A stretch of DNA of 64,000 nt, from positions 17,812 to 81,811 of the forward strand of contig NZ_JBFEGN010000010.1 in the NCBI RefSeq assembly GCF_047228825.1, in the 5' to 3' direction. Shown here piece by piece: positions 23,668-32,035 of the stretch. The notes below the pieces were generated by a model that made no database searches, had not been told where the DNA came from, and saw nothing but the letters and a program-made list of their open reading frames with translations. Both the position numbers and the translations under genes were made by a program. The first letter of the stretch is position 1; each line of letters begins with the position of its first letter. This DNA is from Siminovitchia sp047228825 (GTDB lineage: Bacteria > Bacillota > Bacilli > Bacillales > Bacillaceae_C).

Positions 23668-25594
23668 GACTTTATCGGAAGAAGAACAACAGAAAATATT
23701 AGAGAAATATGACCCGGAATCGGCTACGAGAAAAGTCAGGGGGCCTCTGGGTTGGATCATCTTTTTTGGATTGCTTGCTTTTTCCATATTTCAGCTTTAT
23801 GCATCCATTACGCAATCCATTCCGAGGCAAATTCTATTATCGGTTCACTTGGGATTTACGCTTTCACTCATTTATCTTCTGTTTCCAGTCAGCAGAAGGA
23901 TTAAAAAGAAAAATAAGGTTGCATGGTATGATATTATTTTGTCGATTATAGCCGTTGGAATCGGTGCTTATTGGCCGATTATGATTGAAACGATCGTCAA
24001 CAGGGTGGGGACATTGACACCCCTTGATTTAATCGTCGGATCACTCGCGATTTTATTGACGCTTGAAGCGACAAGAAGGGCGGTAGGTCTACCGATTACA
24101 ATTATCGCAATTTTATTTATGGCATATGCGTTTTTCGGGCAGTCAATGCCGGGATTTTTGGCCCATCGGGGGCTAAACTTTGAAAGTTTAGTAAATACGA
24201 TGTTTTTTACTTCTCAAGGAATCTTGGGAACGCCGCTTTACGTATCGGCAACATTTATTTTTCTTTTCTTGCTGTTTGGGGCGTTTCTGGTCAAAACCGG
24301 GGTAGGCCAATATTTTAATGACCTGGCCCTATCCATTGCAGGAAGAAGAGTAGGGGGGCCGGCAAAGGTGGCGATCTTTTCCAGCGCCCTTCAGGGTACA
24401 ATCAGCGGAAGCTCGGTTGCGAATGTGGTAACATCGGGTTCATTTACAATCCCGATGATGAAAAAGCTTGGTTACCGCAAAGAATTCGCCGGTGCCGTTG
24501 AAGCGGCTGCTTCAACCGGGGGACAAATCATGCCTCCCGTCATGGGGGCCGCAGCATTTTTAATGGTTGAATTTATTGGCATCACATACTGGGAAATTGC
24601 CAAAGCAGCGGCGATACCAGCGATTTTATATTTTTCCGGTATTTGGATCATGACACATTTCGAGGCGAAGCGTGTCGGCCTTAAAGGGCTTTCCAAGGAA
24701 GAAATGCCTGACAGAAAAGAAGTGTTGGGCAAAATTTATTTATTAATCCCGATCTTATTGATCATTATTTTACTTATGTCCGGCGTTAGTGTCATGCGTG
24801 CAGCCCTTTGGTCCATCATCGGAACAATTGTTGTGAGTGCCATCCGTAAAAGTACCCGGATTGGATTTAAACAAATGGTTGAGGCTCTTGTTGACGGAGC
24901 ACGAACGGCCCTTTCCGTGGCAGCGGCTACCGCTACAGCAGGGATTATTGTCGGAGTTGTTACGAAAACAGGACTGGGTCTGAAGCTAGCCAACGGATTG
25001 GTAGGATTGGCCAATGAACAGTTGTTATTGACATTGTTTTTCACCATGCTGACATCCATTGTACTTGGTATGGGATCACCTACAACAGCCAACTATGTCA
25101 TCACATCAACAATTGCGGCACCCGCTATTATTTTGCTCGGTGTCCCGGCGCTGTCTGCCCATATGTTCGTTTTCTATTTCGGTATTGTGGCGGATATTAC
25201 ACCGCCGGTCGCTTTGGCGGCTTTTGCGGCATCCGGGGTTTCGGGAGGGGAGCCGATTCGGACCGGTGTGAACGCGTCCAAACTGGCGATTGCTGCTTTT
25301 ATCATCCCGTATATGTTTGTTCTTTCTCCCGAGTTGTTAATGATTGATACAACCATTCCGTATCTCATATGGGTCGTGTTTACCGCATTTACGGGAATGA
25401 TTGGTATCGGAGCCGGAATTATCGGATTCTGGTACAGAAAGCTGTATTGGTTTGAACGCATTATTGCGATCATTGCCGGTCTCATGCTTATGTATCCGGA
25501 AGGCCTGTCCGATACGATTGGACTTGGATTATTTATTGTCATGGTCGCTAGCCAAATCATGACGAAAAACAAAGGAAAGTACAAATTGGCATAA
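23645..25594 (+). CDS. TRAP transporter 4TM/12TM fusion permease
   Basis: A fused TRAP permease (DctQ-like small plus DctM-like large subunits) of 649 residues, which uses an ion gradient to take up substrate delivered by the receptor. After about 40 cytoplasmic residues come numerous hydrophobic segments. Typical large-subunit motifs are SALQGTISGSSVANVVTSGS, AAASTGGQIMPPVMGAAAF, LGMGSPTTANYV and VADITPPVALAAFAASGVSG. Start TTG 23645, with AAAGGAG at 23630-23636. The C-terminal about 70 residues add a further hydrophobic hairpin (MTKNKGKYKLA end). Confidence 0.93.
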   Translation: MEDQQKFETLSEEEQQKILEKYDPESATRKVRGPLGWIIFFGLLAFSIFQLYASITQSIPRQILLSVHLGFTLSLIYLLFPVSRRIKKKNKVAWYDIILSIIAVGIGAYWPIMIETIVNRVGTLTPLDLIVGSLAILLTLEATRRAVGLPITIIAILFMAYAFFGQSMPGFLAHRGLNFESLVNTMFFTSQGILGTPLYVSATFIFLFLLFGAFLVKTGVGQYFNDLALSIAGRRVGGPAKVAIFSSALQGTISGSSVANVVTSGSFTIPMMKKLGYRKEFAGAVEAAASTGGQIMPPVMGAAAFLMVEFIGITYWEIAKAAAIPAILYFSGIWIMTHFEAKRVGLKGLSKEEMPDRKEVLGKIYLLIPILLIIILLMSGVSVMRAALWSIIGTIVVSAIRKSTRIGFKQMVEALVDGARTALSVAAATATAGIIVGVVTKTGLGLKLANGLVGLANEQLLLTLFFTMLTSIVLGMGSPTTANYVITSTIAAPAIILLGVPALSAHMFVFYFGIVADITPPVALAAFAASGVSGGEPIRTGVNASKLAIAAFIIPYMFVLSPELLMIDTTIPYLIWVVFTAFTGMIGIGAGIIGFWYRKLYWFERIIAIIAGLMLMYPEGLSDTIGLGLFIVMVASQIMTKNKGKYKLA

Positions 25595-25600
25595 AAAAAA

Positions 25601-25641
25601 CAAAAAGCGAAAAACAGTCTTAAAAGGTTTTTCGCTTTTTG
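25601..25641 (+). terminator. Terminator of the TRAP operon
   Basis: A perfect 15-bp stem (25601-25615 with 25627-25641) and an 11-base loop; the 3' arm is T-rich. Confidence 0.88.
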
Positions 25642-25745
25642 GCTTCCCTATCTCAAGCAATAATTACCAATCACGATCAACATGAATCAACGTTTCGCCG
25701 TCAAAATGCCGGCAAACGCAAGTTTTTTCGGAACTTGAGAAAAAG

Positions 25746-25780
25746 AAAAAACGCCCAATCCCTTGAGGGACAAGCGTTTT
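25746..25780 (-). terminator. Terminator of tRNA-Val
   Basis: A nested hairpin downstream of the tRNA on the minus strand: outer arms AAAACGC/GCGTTTT around an inner TCCCT/AGGGA pair, ending in a T run. Confidence 0.75.
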
Positions 25781-25786
25781 GCTGAG

Positions 25787-25859
25787 TGATTCCGACTGGG
25801 TTCGAACCAGCGACCTCCACCCTGTCAAGGTGGCGCTCTCCCTGCTGAGCTACGGAATC
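25787..25859 (-). tRNA. tRNA-Val (anticodon GAC)
   Basis: A complete cloverleaf reads on the minus strand: acceptor GATTCCG/CGGAATC, D arm GCTC/GAGC, anticodon arm CCACC-TTGACAG-GGTGG with anticodon GAC, and T arm CTGG-TTCGAAC-CCAG. Discriminator A; CCA is not encoded. It is a lone tRNA with a strong promoter and terminator of its own. Confidence 0.97.
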
Positions 25860-25885
25860 ATTATTTAATGAAATCGACATTTATT

Positions 25886-25914
25886 AATATATAATAGATT
25901 CTTAATAATGTCAA
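25886..25914 (-). promoter_or_regulatory. Strong SigA promoter of tRNA-Val
   Basis: Consensus TTGACA (25914-25909), 17 bases, then TATATT (25891-25886) on the minus strand, 27 bases before the mature 5' end. Confidence 0.88.
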
Positions 25915-26167
25915 CTGCATTTTTCAACAAAAAAAGGGGGCTGCAAAAGTGCTTTTCCTCTGTTTGGTTCCCTATTTTCTTAAATGCAGGAGAAATCTTT
26001 CGTCAAAAAAATTCCCTGCTTTAGTTTCTGGGAAAAATTAAAAATATTGTTCAACACTCTATAATAATAGAAGACCTGTGAACTGGACAACTTACTTTTT
26101 TGCCGTCAAGCTGCATTCCTTCTTCTTGGATACTGTGCCGAAAATCACTTAGGCTGTTAGCCGGAGT
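25915..26167. other. Gap between tRNA-Val promoter and LOG gene
   Basis: No gene is supported in these 253 bases. On the minus strand, straight after the LOG stop, 34 sense codons read through in the same frame and include DFRHSIQEEGMQLDG and KKVSCPVHRSS, which look protein-like, but there is no start or ribosome site. This may be a decayed coding remnant. Otherwise it is AT-rich. Confidence 0.3.
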
Positions 26168-26749
26168 TTAAGTCTGTTTTTCGGTAATGTACGTTTTTGT
26201 GGCCGGCGGTTCATAAGAACGAAATTTTTCTAGTAATCTCCCGGGTTCAACATCTACAAGGGCCATTGAAAGGTATTTTTCATGTAAAAATTGTTCTTTT
26301 GCCATATGATTGAACAGTTCCAGCAGGGGGTCAAAGTAATGATTGATATTTAGCAGGCCAAAAGGTTTTTGATGAAGTCCCAGCTGAGCCCAGGTGAAAA
26401 TTTCAAAGAACTCTTCCAAGGTTCCCGGCCCCCCCGGCAAAGTGATAAATCCATCAGCAAGTTCTGCCATTTTGGCTTTTCTTTCATGCATGGAATCAAC
26501 AATCACCAGTTTTGACAACTTTTTATGAGATATTTCCCTTTCTTCCAAGAAGCTTGGCATAACGCCAATTACTTCTCCGCCTGCTTCTAAAACGGAATCC
26601 GCAACTGCTCCCATAACGCCAACACTTGCTCCGCCATATACAAGTGTAATACCGCGTTTAGCCAGTTCTTTACCCAGTATTTTGGCACTTTTTATATAAA
26701 TGTTGGAGGATCCACTACTGGACCCGCAAAATACGGCCGCTTTTTTCAT
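26168..26749 (-). CDS. LOG family protein (YvdD-like)
   Basis: A Rossmann-fold LOG (lysine-decarboxylase-like, cytokinin-activating-type phosphoribohydrolase) protein of 193 residues. CGSSSGSSNIY, TLVYGGASVGVMGAVADS and the signature PGGPGTLEEFFEIFTWAQLG are all present; the PGGxGTxxE motif binds the nucleoside monophosphate ribose-phosphate. These enzymes cleave the N-glycosidic bond of (modified) AMP. B. subtilis YvdD is the likely counterpart, but the genome position differs. AAAGGAGGCG is 2 bases before ATG 26755 and 8 before ATG 26749; I chose the latter. A consensus-like promoter precedes it. Confidence 0.9.
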   Translation of the reverse strand: MKKAAVFCGSSSGSSNIYIKSAKILGKELAKRGITLVYGGASVGVMGAVADSVLEAGGEVIGVMPSFLEEREISHKKLSKLVIVDSMHERKAKMAELADGFITLPGGPGTLEEFFEIFTWAQLGLHQKPFGLLNINHYFDPLLELFNHMAKEQFLHEKYLSMALVDVEPGRLLEKFRSYEPPATKTYITEKQT

Positions 26750-26778
26750 TTTCATCGCCTCCTTTAGTCAGCATCCAT

Positions 26779-26807
26779 ATTATACAAAAATCCCGGTACT
26801 TTGTTAA
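26779..26807 (-). promoter_or_regulatory. SigA promoter of the LOG gene
   Basis: TTAACA (26807-26802), 17 bases, TATAAT (26784-26779) on the minus strand, 30 bases before the gene. Confidence 0.82.
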
Positions 26808-26898
26808 ACTTAAAAATCGTGATTTTTTAGGCGTAGTTGGAAAATTCATCTTGACTTCAATGATTTTTTTAAAAGACACTGTTATTGTAAGAAACTCT

Positions 26899-27042
26899 GC
26901 CGATACATAATAATGAGGCAGTCATTTATTCACAAAGCCTGAAGGGTACCCGTGAAGTTTGTCAGGCTCTTATGTATAACTTTTTATTATATCGAAAAAA
27001 TTTCAGGTCACAAAACTGCCCCCCTGCAAGGGGGTTTTTTGT
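26899..27042 (+). ncRNA. Possible small RNA or structured leader
   Basis: Between the divergent LOG and chemoreceptor genes there is a plus-strand element with no ORF: a CTGCC/GGCAG pair, a hairpin with perfect 7-bp arms AGCCTGA and TCAGGCT (about 26937-26968), and a strong terminator at 27009-27042. A SigD-like -10 (GCCGATAC, 26899-26906) without a matching -35, or a weak SigA site (TTATTG-18-CATAAT), could start it. The order hairpins-terminator resembles a riboswitch or sRNA. Parts (CACAAAGCCTGAAGGG) vaguely recall cyclic-di-GMP-I aptamers, but the match is too poor to claim one. Confidence 0.3.
27009..27042 (+). terminator. Intrinsic terminator in the region before the first chemoreceptor
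   Basis: CACAAAA-CTG-CCCCC pairs with GGGGG-TT-TTTTGTG around a 6-base loop. No gene on the plus strand precedes it within the region, so it must end a non-coding transcript or an mRNA leader. Confidence 0.75.
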
Positions 27043-27213
27043 GGCTGCCCAAAAGGGTTGGTCGATCCATGAATATAAAAATAGTGTATCGTTTCCACAA
27101 AAAAGATGAGCCGACTTCCAATGACTTCATGATACAGGGGGCTCAAAAGCAAAATGGATTAAAATAATATAACCAAAATGTCATTCACCTTCGAAAAAAA
27201 GTGCTGAATGCCA
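27043..27213 (+). other. Gap before SigD promoter
   Basis: I see no supported gene. A 32-codon frame from ATG 27069 lacks a ribosome site. An imperfect inverted repeat (ATGTCATTCACC against GTGCTGAATGCCAT, 27178-27213) overlaps the start of the SigD promoter. Confidence 0.3.
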
Positions 27214-27240
27214 TAAAAACCATATTTATTATGACGATAT
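27214..27240 (+). promoter_or_regulatory. SigD-type promoter of the first chemoreceptor
   Basis: TAAA (27214-27217), 15 bases, GACGATAT (27233-27240), one mismatch from the SigD consensus TAAA-N15-GCCGATAT, 152 bases before the gene. Confidence 0.75.
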
Positions 27241-27391
27241 AAAAAGAGTTGAATGAAAACAAAAGAGAATGACGTCCAAGGGCTTACATACTTCATTTTG
27301 GTTTTCAAGAACGGTTAGATTCCCAATTATGCGCTTCATTGGATAGATTGCAAAAGGACAAGAGAATTTGGCGAAAGGATGATAAAGTATT

Positions 27392-28993
27392 ATGCGTTGG
27401 TACCTTAATAGAAAAACATCATTTAAATTATTATCAACTTTTACTTTGATTGCCATCATACTTGCAGGAGTAAGTATGTACGCAATCATAAACATGAAAA
27501 AAATTCATGATATTGGATCAGAGATGTATACACAAGCGTTGAAACCAATGGAAAATATGTCAAAAGCCCAAAATGAACTTCTGCAATTAAGGATTATTTG
27601 GCGTGACATAGCAAATGCCGATCCCAAAGATGACCTTGACCCAAAGATCAATGAATTAAAAAAAATTAGGGAAGATATAGAAAAAAATATTGCCATATAC
27701 ACCGATTCGTATGAATTAGAGTCCGAAGAAGCGAAACAGGAGGCCCAAGAATTTCAAGAAAAGTTTATGTCGGACTTTAAAGCCTACAATGATTCATTTG
27801 ATCAAGCAGTACAGGCAATCGCCGCAGACCGAAGAAGCTTTCAACAACTGGATACTGAATTGAACGGATACCATAAAAGGTTAACAAATGCTCTCGAAGA
27901 GATATGGGAACTTGACATGTCGATCTCGGGAGAAGAGCATCTGCATTTAACAAAGACCTTTTCCACTACCATAAAAATCATGATTGCCATCATCATATTA
28001 ACATTAGCCATTTGTATTTCTCTGGGAAAGATGCTAACAAGGATTATTGCCCAACCACTCAATGATATGGCAAACCTGGCGGAGAAAGTAGCTGCAGGGG
28101 ATCTGACGGAAACAACCACCATCCAAACGAAAGATGAGGTCGGTCGGCTTGCCCAATCCATGAATAAAATGGTGATGCAGCTAAGGGAAACTGTCGGAAA
28201 TATTCTCCGGGCTGCAGAAAACCTGTCTGCTTCCGCCTCCCAGGTATCTGCCAGCACCGAAGAGATTGCCAGCTCCAGTACAGAACAGGCGAATGCAGCC
28301 CAAACGATGAATGAGCTGTTTAAGGAGTTATCGGAAGCAATCAATGCTGTCGCCCAAAATACAGAGGAGGCTGCTGAACTGTCCAACAAAGCGATCCAAG
28401 TCGCTCAGAACGGTGAAAAAGTAGTCCTGTCTTCAGTTGAGGGCTCTAATCTTGTTAGTGAACAAATGTCGCGTTTGGAAGAAGACTCCAATAAGATTGG
28501 GGAAATTATTGAAGTGATTGATGACATCGCGGATCAGACAAATCTTTTGGCTCTGAATGCAGCCATTGAAGCTGCCCGGGCCGGAGAACAAGGACGCGGA
28601 TTCGCCGTTGTGGCAGACGAAGTCCGCAAGCTGGCGGAAAGAAGCGGTAAGGCGACAAAACAGATTACTGATATTATAAAGGGGATGCAGGATAATACGA
28701 ATAAAAGCGTGGCTGCGGTGGAAGATGGGCTGGAATTTACGCGGAAATCCGGAGAAGCATTTAAAGAGATTATCCGCACGGTAAACGATACGGGAAATAA
28801 GGTGACGGAAATTGCCGGAGCCAGTGAAGAACAGGCAGCACAATCAGCGGAAGTTCTCTCATTTATTGAAAGTATTTCAGCCGCGACGGAAGAAGCGGCG
28901 GCAAGCAGTGAAGAAACAGCGTCAACTGCGCAAGGTTTGAACGACCTTGCTGAACAGCTCAAACAATCAGTTGAATCCTTTAAAATAAAATAG
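27392..28993 (+). CDS. Methyl-accepting chemotaxis protein
   Basis: A membrane chemoreceptor of 533 residues. N-terminal membrane helix (about 9-31), an extracellular four-helix-bundle-like sensor (about 32-185, 4HB_MCP type by length and helical pattern), second membrane helix (about 192-212), HAMP domain (RIIAQPLNDMANLAEKVAAGDL) and a long signalling coiled coil with the conserved hairpin tip EVIDDIADQTNLLALNAAIEAARAGEQGRGFAVVADEVR. It ends LKQSVESFKIK with no pentapeptide tether. It is a paralogue of the receptor at 40943-42523, sharing architecture and the same tail. AAAGGA is 12 bases before ATG 27392. Ligand unknown. Confidence 0.95.
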   Translation: MRWYLNRKTSFKLLSTFTLIAIILAGVSMYAIINMKKIHDIGSEMYTQALKPMENMSKAQNELLQLRIIWRDIANADPKDDLDPKINELKKIREDIEKNIAIYTDSYELESEEAKQEAQEFQEKFMSDFKAYNDSFDQAVQAIAADRRSFQQLDTELNGYHKRLTNALEEIWELDMSISGEEHLHLTKTFSTTIKIMIAIIILTLAICISLGKMLTRIIAQPLNDMANLAEKVAAGDLTETTTIQTKDEVGRLAQSMNKMVMQLRETVGNILRAAENLSASASQVSASTEEIASSSTEQANAAQTMNELFKELSEAINAVAQNTEEAAELSNKAIQVAQNGEKVVLSSVEGSNLVSEQMSRLEEDSNKIGEIIEVIDDIADQTNLLALNAAIEAARAGEQGRGFAVVADEVRKLAERSGKATKQITDIIKGMQDNTNKSVAAVEDGLEFTRKSGEAFKEIIRTVNDTGNKVTEIAGASEEQAAQSAEVLSFIESISAATEEAAASSEETASTAQGLNDLAEQLKQSVESFKIK

Positions 28994-29009
28994 ATTTCTA
29001 TCTGAACAA

Positions 29010-29048
29010 CATTAAAAGCCCCTTTGTAACCGGGGCTTTTAATGTTTT
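29010..29048. terminator. Terminator between chemoreceptor and convergent DUF4179 gene
   Basis: A perfect 13-bp stem (29010-29022 with 29032-29044) and a 9-base loop, then TTTT. Confidence 0.88.
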
Positions 29049-29075
29049 ATGACTGGTTGAAGGCTGCTTCTAAGT

Positions 29076-30167
29076 CTAATGGTCCACTAGATCACTATAT
29101 TTTTCATTTAAATAAACTGTAAAGCTGTCAAACTCAAGTTCACCGCTTTTATACTGTGTTAAATCAAACACGATTTCTTCTCCTTCCGCATTCGTCTCTG
29201 AAATTTTCCTCTCTTTCGGTAAGTTGAAGTACGGAGTAACCGTCAGCTTCGTTGCATTGTTGGAAATTGGATTAAACATTTCATTGCCTTCTATATTTAT
29301 TTTTCCGTCTTCAGAAAAGCCATAATTGCTTCCGGTGTTCAACACCAATTCATTTCCCAAATCGTCTTCAATTCGAAAGCCGATAAGATCTGCCATATAT
29401 TTCTGAAGATCACCATCTTTCATTTCCATTTTATAATTTACCTTGAGACCAGCGGGTCCATGGATGATGTCTGTAACGGACAGCCAAACTCCGGCAGCTT
29501 CCTGCTCGTAATTCGTGACGATCGTCTTCACATTTGTCTGCGCATGAATCGGAAGGGAAAATTCCCACTTATCACCCTCTTTACCTATGAACATTACGTT
29601 TAAAGAAAACGTTTCCGGCAAGTCTTTTGCAGTATCAATCGCTGCGATCCCCTTGTGATGTGTTGAAGCTGAGTCCGTTATTTCATTTGATATCCCATAA
29701 GCAATCTGCTTGCCGTCAATTATAAAGTCCATCGCATCAATATAATCTTCACTCATTGGTTTTTCAGACTCTAATGAATAGCTTAGGGTAAAACGTGTTC
29801 CATCATAAAAAACTTCGTCAATCGTTAACGTTTTATCTCCAATTTTTTTAGATTCCCCGATGACTTGTGTCAGCCCCAGGTTGCTCATTTGCGACAAGCC
29901 TGGATCACCGGATTCTTTGAAAATCGACCCGACAATAGGAATCTTGGCAACAATGCCTGCCATAGCAGGCGATACAGTTGCTGAACCAAGTAACAGCCCA
30001 ATGGCAGCAACCCCTCCGCTTGCACCATATATGAGCTTTTTGCGCAAAGAATGAGTTCTTTTTGGCGCATGCTCATGAACTGTTGTTAAAATGATATCAT
30101 CGAGCTTATCCGTTGGAACCGGGATATTATTTATTTTATTTTTGAGAGACGCGATTTTGTCTGTCAT
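29076..30167 (-). CDS. DUF4179 membrane protein, probable anti-sigma factor
   Basis: A 363-residue protein with a cytoplasmic N-terminal segment (about 1-44), one membrane span (about 45-70, LIYGASGGVAAIGLLLGSAT) and a large outer domain with DUF4179-type strands (LTIDEVFYDGTRFTLSYSLE and a C-terminal FDLTQYKSGELEFDSFTVYL). The gene overlaps the sigma gene upstream by 32 bases, the arrangement of ECF sigma and cognate anti-sigma pairs. Role as anti-sigma factor is inferred from the topology and the pairing. The inducing signal is unknown. Confidence 0.8.
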   Translation of the reverse strand: MTDKIASLKNKINNIPVPTDKLDDIILTTVHEHAPKRTHSLRKKLIYGASGGVAAIGLLLGSATVSPAMAGIVAKIPIVGSIFKESGDPGLSQMSNLGLTQVIGESKKIGDKTLTIDEVFYDGTRFTLSYSLESEKPMSEDYIDAMDFIIDGKQIAYGISNEITDSASTHHKGIAAIDTAKDLPETFSLNVMFIGKEGDKWEFSLPIHAQTNVKTIVTNYEQEAAGVWLSVTDIIHGPAGLKVNYKMEMKDGDLQKYMADLIGFRIEDDLGNELVLNTGSNYGFSEDGKINIEGNEMFNPISNNATKLTVTPYFNLPKERKISETNAEGEEIVFDLTQYKSGELEFDSFTVYLNEKYSDLVDH

Positions 30168-30690
30168 CCAAATAAACCCCCTTCAGCTTTTTCTTCAGGT
30201 TTTCCAGCCCGCGACGGATGTTTGTTTTTACAGTGCCTTCAGGACAATTTAGAAACGATGCAATTTCTTTAACTGTATAATCCTCATAAAATCGTAAAAG
30301 CAATACTGTTTTGTATTTCTCTTCAAGTTCTTTCAGGGCTTCAAGCAAATCCATCTGTTCATCCAGTTGGTTTTTTTCAGACTCAGTGAAATTTTCCAAA
30401 ACTTCAAGGCTCATTGGAACTACTTTTTTCTTTTTTCGTATAGCATCAATGGCCTGATTAATTAATATGCGTGTCAGCCAAGTTGAAAAATAACGATTAT
30501 TTTTTAACGAAGAAATCGATCTCAATGCGACCAAAACAGTTTCCTGAAACACTTCCAAAGCATCTTCCTCATTTTTCATGTAGACAAAGGCCATTTTGTA
30601 TAATTTTTCTTTACTTTCATCAATCAATGCTTGAAATGCCTCCGTATCACCTTTTTTCGCACGAGCCACAAGCTTCGTTTTTGTTGTCAA
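30136..30690 (-). CDS. ECF-type RNA polymerase sigma factor
   Basis: A group 4 (ECF) sigma factor of about 184 residues. Region 2 is AFQALIDESKEKLYKMAFVY to FQETVLVALRSISSLK (residues 18-60) and region 4 is the helix-turn-helix YKTVLLLRFYEDYTVKEIASFLNCPEGTVKTNIRRGLENL. It is followed by its DUF4179 partner. A GTG (30696) or TTG (30690) start is possible; AAGGAGG is 2 or 8 bases away, so I favour TTG. Autoregulation is usual for the family, but I found no clear ECF promoter upstream. Confidence 0.92.
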   Translation of the reverse strand: MTTKTKLVARAKKGDTEAFQALIDESKEKLYKMAFVYMKNEEDALEVFQETVLVALRSISSLKNNRYFSTWLTRILINQAIDAIRKKKKVVPMSLEVLENFTESEKNQLDEQMDLLEALKELEEKYKTVLLLRFYEDYTVKEIASFLNCPEGTVKTNIRRGLENLKKKLKGVYLDDRQNRVSQK

Positions 30691-31217
30691 TGCCACATCC
30701 TCCTTCCCGCTTATCTATTAGATGGTTATTTATGATAAAACGATTCAACTATTTTTACATAAATGAAAAATGACATCCTCCACCCAAACTGTCCAATTCA
30801 CCTGGATGAATAGGGGAGTCATGTACGCATGCAGTTCGATAGAGATCCGGGAAATAACAACTTTTGTTAAAGAGAAAATATGGGGTTTCTTCAATTGCAT
30901 TTGATGGGAAAACTAGTTTTGTTTGATCCAAGATCAAAACCTGGGAGAAACTTTTCTCAAAAAAGACGATTCGATTATCTGCAGCGTGTTGCGGCAAAAC
31001 TTCCGATAGTTCAGTCCGTTGGTTTGAAATCAATTTGATTGTTCCCAATTTTTACTGTGATGTCCAGTCTTTCGGAAAATAAATTTTTCCAATATATAAA
31101 ATCGATCAACAATCCAACTCTGCATAAAAGCAAATAAACTGTAACCGCATGTAAACTTTGCTATGATTGAGTCATGAAAACGAATGTTCAGGATACGAAA
31201 AAAGGAAGGGTGTTTCA
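30691..31217. other. Gap between sigma factor and nitroreductase genes
   Basis: No firm gene lies in these 527 bases. A plus-strand ORF of 52 codons, 30880-31038, reads MGFLQLHLMGKLVLFDPRSK and then a basic tail with FSQKRRFDYLQRVAAKL; it looks protein-like but has a poor ribosome site. An opposing frame over the same bases is less likely. An extended -10 for the nitroreductase is at the end of this gap. Confidence 0.3.
31159..31167 (+). promoter_or_regulatory. Extended -10 promoter of nitroreductase gene
   Basis: TGCTATGAT at 31159-31167 with a weak TGTAAC -35 (31140-31145) at 16 bases. Confidence 0.5.
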
Positions 31218-31946
31218 ATGCTTGATCAGTTAAAATCACACGCATCTGTCCGGCTCTATAAGGATGAACCGATCACGGATAAAAAGTTTCACGAAATGCT
31301 CCACGCTGCCCAGCATGCAGCAAGCTCCAATTTTGCCCAGGCTTACTCTGTTATCAGGGTAAAAGACCCCGTGAAAAAAGACAGGCTGGCAGAGCTGTCG
31401 AAAAATCGGAAGCAATTTGATTCCGCACCGTTGGCACTCGTTTTTTGTGCCGACCTGAAAAGACTGGAGCATGCCGCCAAATTCCATAAAAAGGATATTC
31501 TCGCCGGATTGACTGAAAACTTTCTTGTGGCGGTGATCGATACGGCGTTATTTGCCCAAAACTTTGTGGTTGCCGCAGAATCAAAAGGTTATGGCATTTG
31601 CTACATTGGGGGAGTGCGGAACAATCCGGGGCCGATTAGCGAATTGCTTGAACTGCCGGATTACGTAGTGCCGCTATTCGGGGTGACGGTTGGCGTTCCG
31701 GCTGAAGCAAATGAAGTAAAGCCGCGCCTGCCGGTAGAGGCTATTTTGCATGAAGATACATATAACGAACAAAAATATGAGCGGATTCTTGAAGATTACG
31801 ACAAAATAATGGAAAATTACTATAAACAGCGAACATCAGGAAAACGGGACAATGCCTGGACAGATGTCATGGCTGAATTTATGTCTAAAAAGCGCAGGGA
31901 ATATATGTTGGAATTCCTGCAATCAAGAGGTTTTTTGAAATATTGA
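31218..31946 (+). CDS. Nitroreductase family NADPH-dependent oxidoreductase
   Basis: An FMN-dependent flavoprotein of 242 residues, NfrA/NfsA-like. SHASVRLYKDEPITDKKF with SVR and the DTALFAQNFVVAAESKGYGI helix are typical, followed by GVRNNPGPISELLELPDYVV and PLFGVTVGVPAE. These enzymes reduce nitro-aromatics, quinones or FMN using NADPH. AAAGGAAGGG precedes ATG 31218. It stands alone upstream of a cassette of redox genes with an 89-base gap. Confidence 0.9.
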   Translation: MLDQLKSHASVRLYKDEPITDKKFHEMLHAAQHAASSNFAQAYSVIRVKDPVKKDRLAELSKNRKQFDSAPLALVFCADLKRLEHAAKFHKKDILAGLTENFLVAVIDTALFAQNFVVAAESKGYGICYIGGVRNNPGPISELLELPDYVVPLFGVTVGVPAEANEVKPRLPVEAILHEDTYNEQKYERILEDYDKIMENYYKQRTSGKRDNAWTDVMAEFMSKKRREYMLEFLQSRGFLKY

Positions 31947-32035
31947 TCCATCAGCTGAAGGCTCCGATTTTATGGGCTTCATTTCATAAGCCATTCACAT
32001 GCCAAAATTGATTTTAACACGAAAGAGTTGATTGC

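Noticed and set aside
26915..26975. Cyclic-di-GMP-I riboswitch or T-box
   Set aside because: Only short stretches agree (CACAAAGCC; GGGTACC). The tetraloop-receptor parts, the full pairing of the first and the T-box core are missing.
26952..27167. 71-codon plus-strand ORF upstream of the first chemoreceptor
   Set aside because: It runs through the intrinsic terminator at 27009-27042 and has no ribosome site; its composition is not protein-like at the start.
30755..31048. 97-codon minus-strand ORF beyond the sigma factor gene
   Set aside because: TTG start without a ribosome site, and a more protein-like frame lies on the other strand over the same bases.
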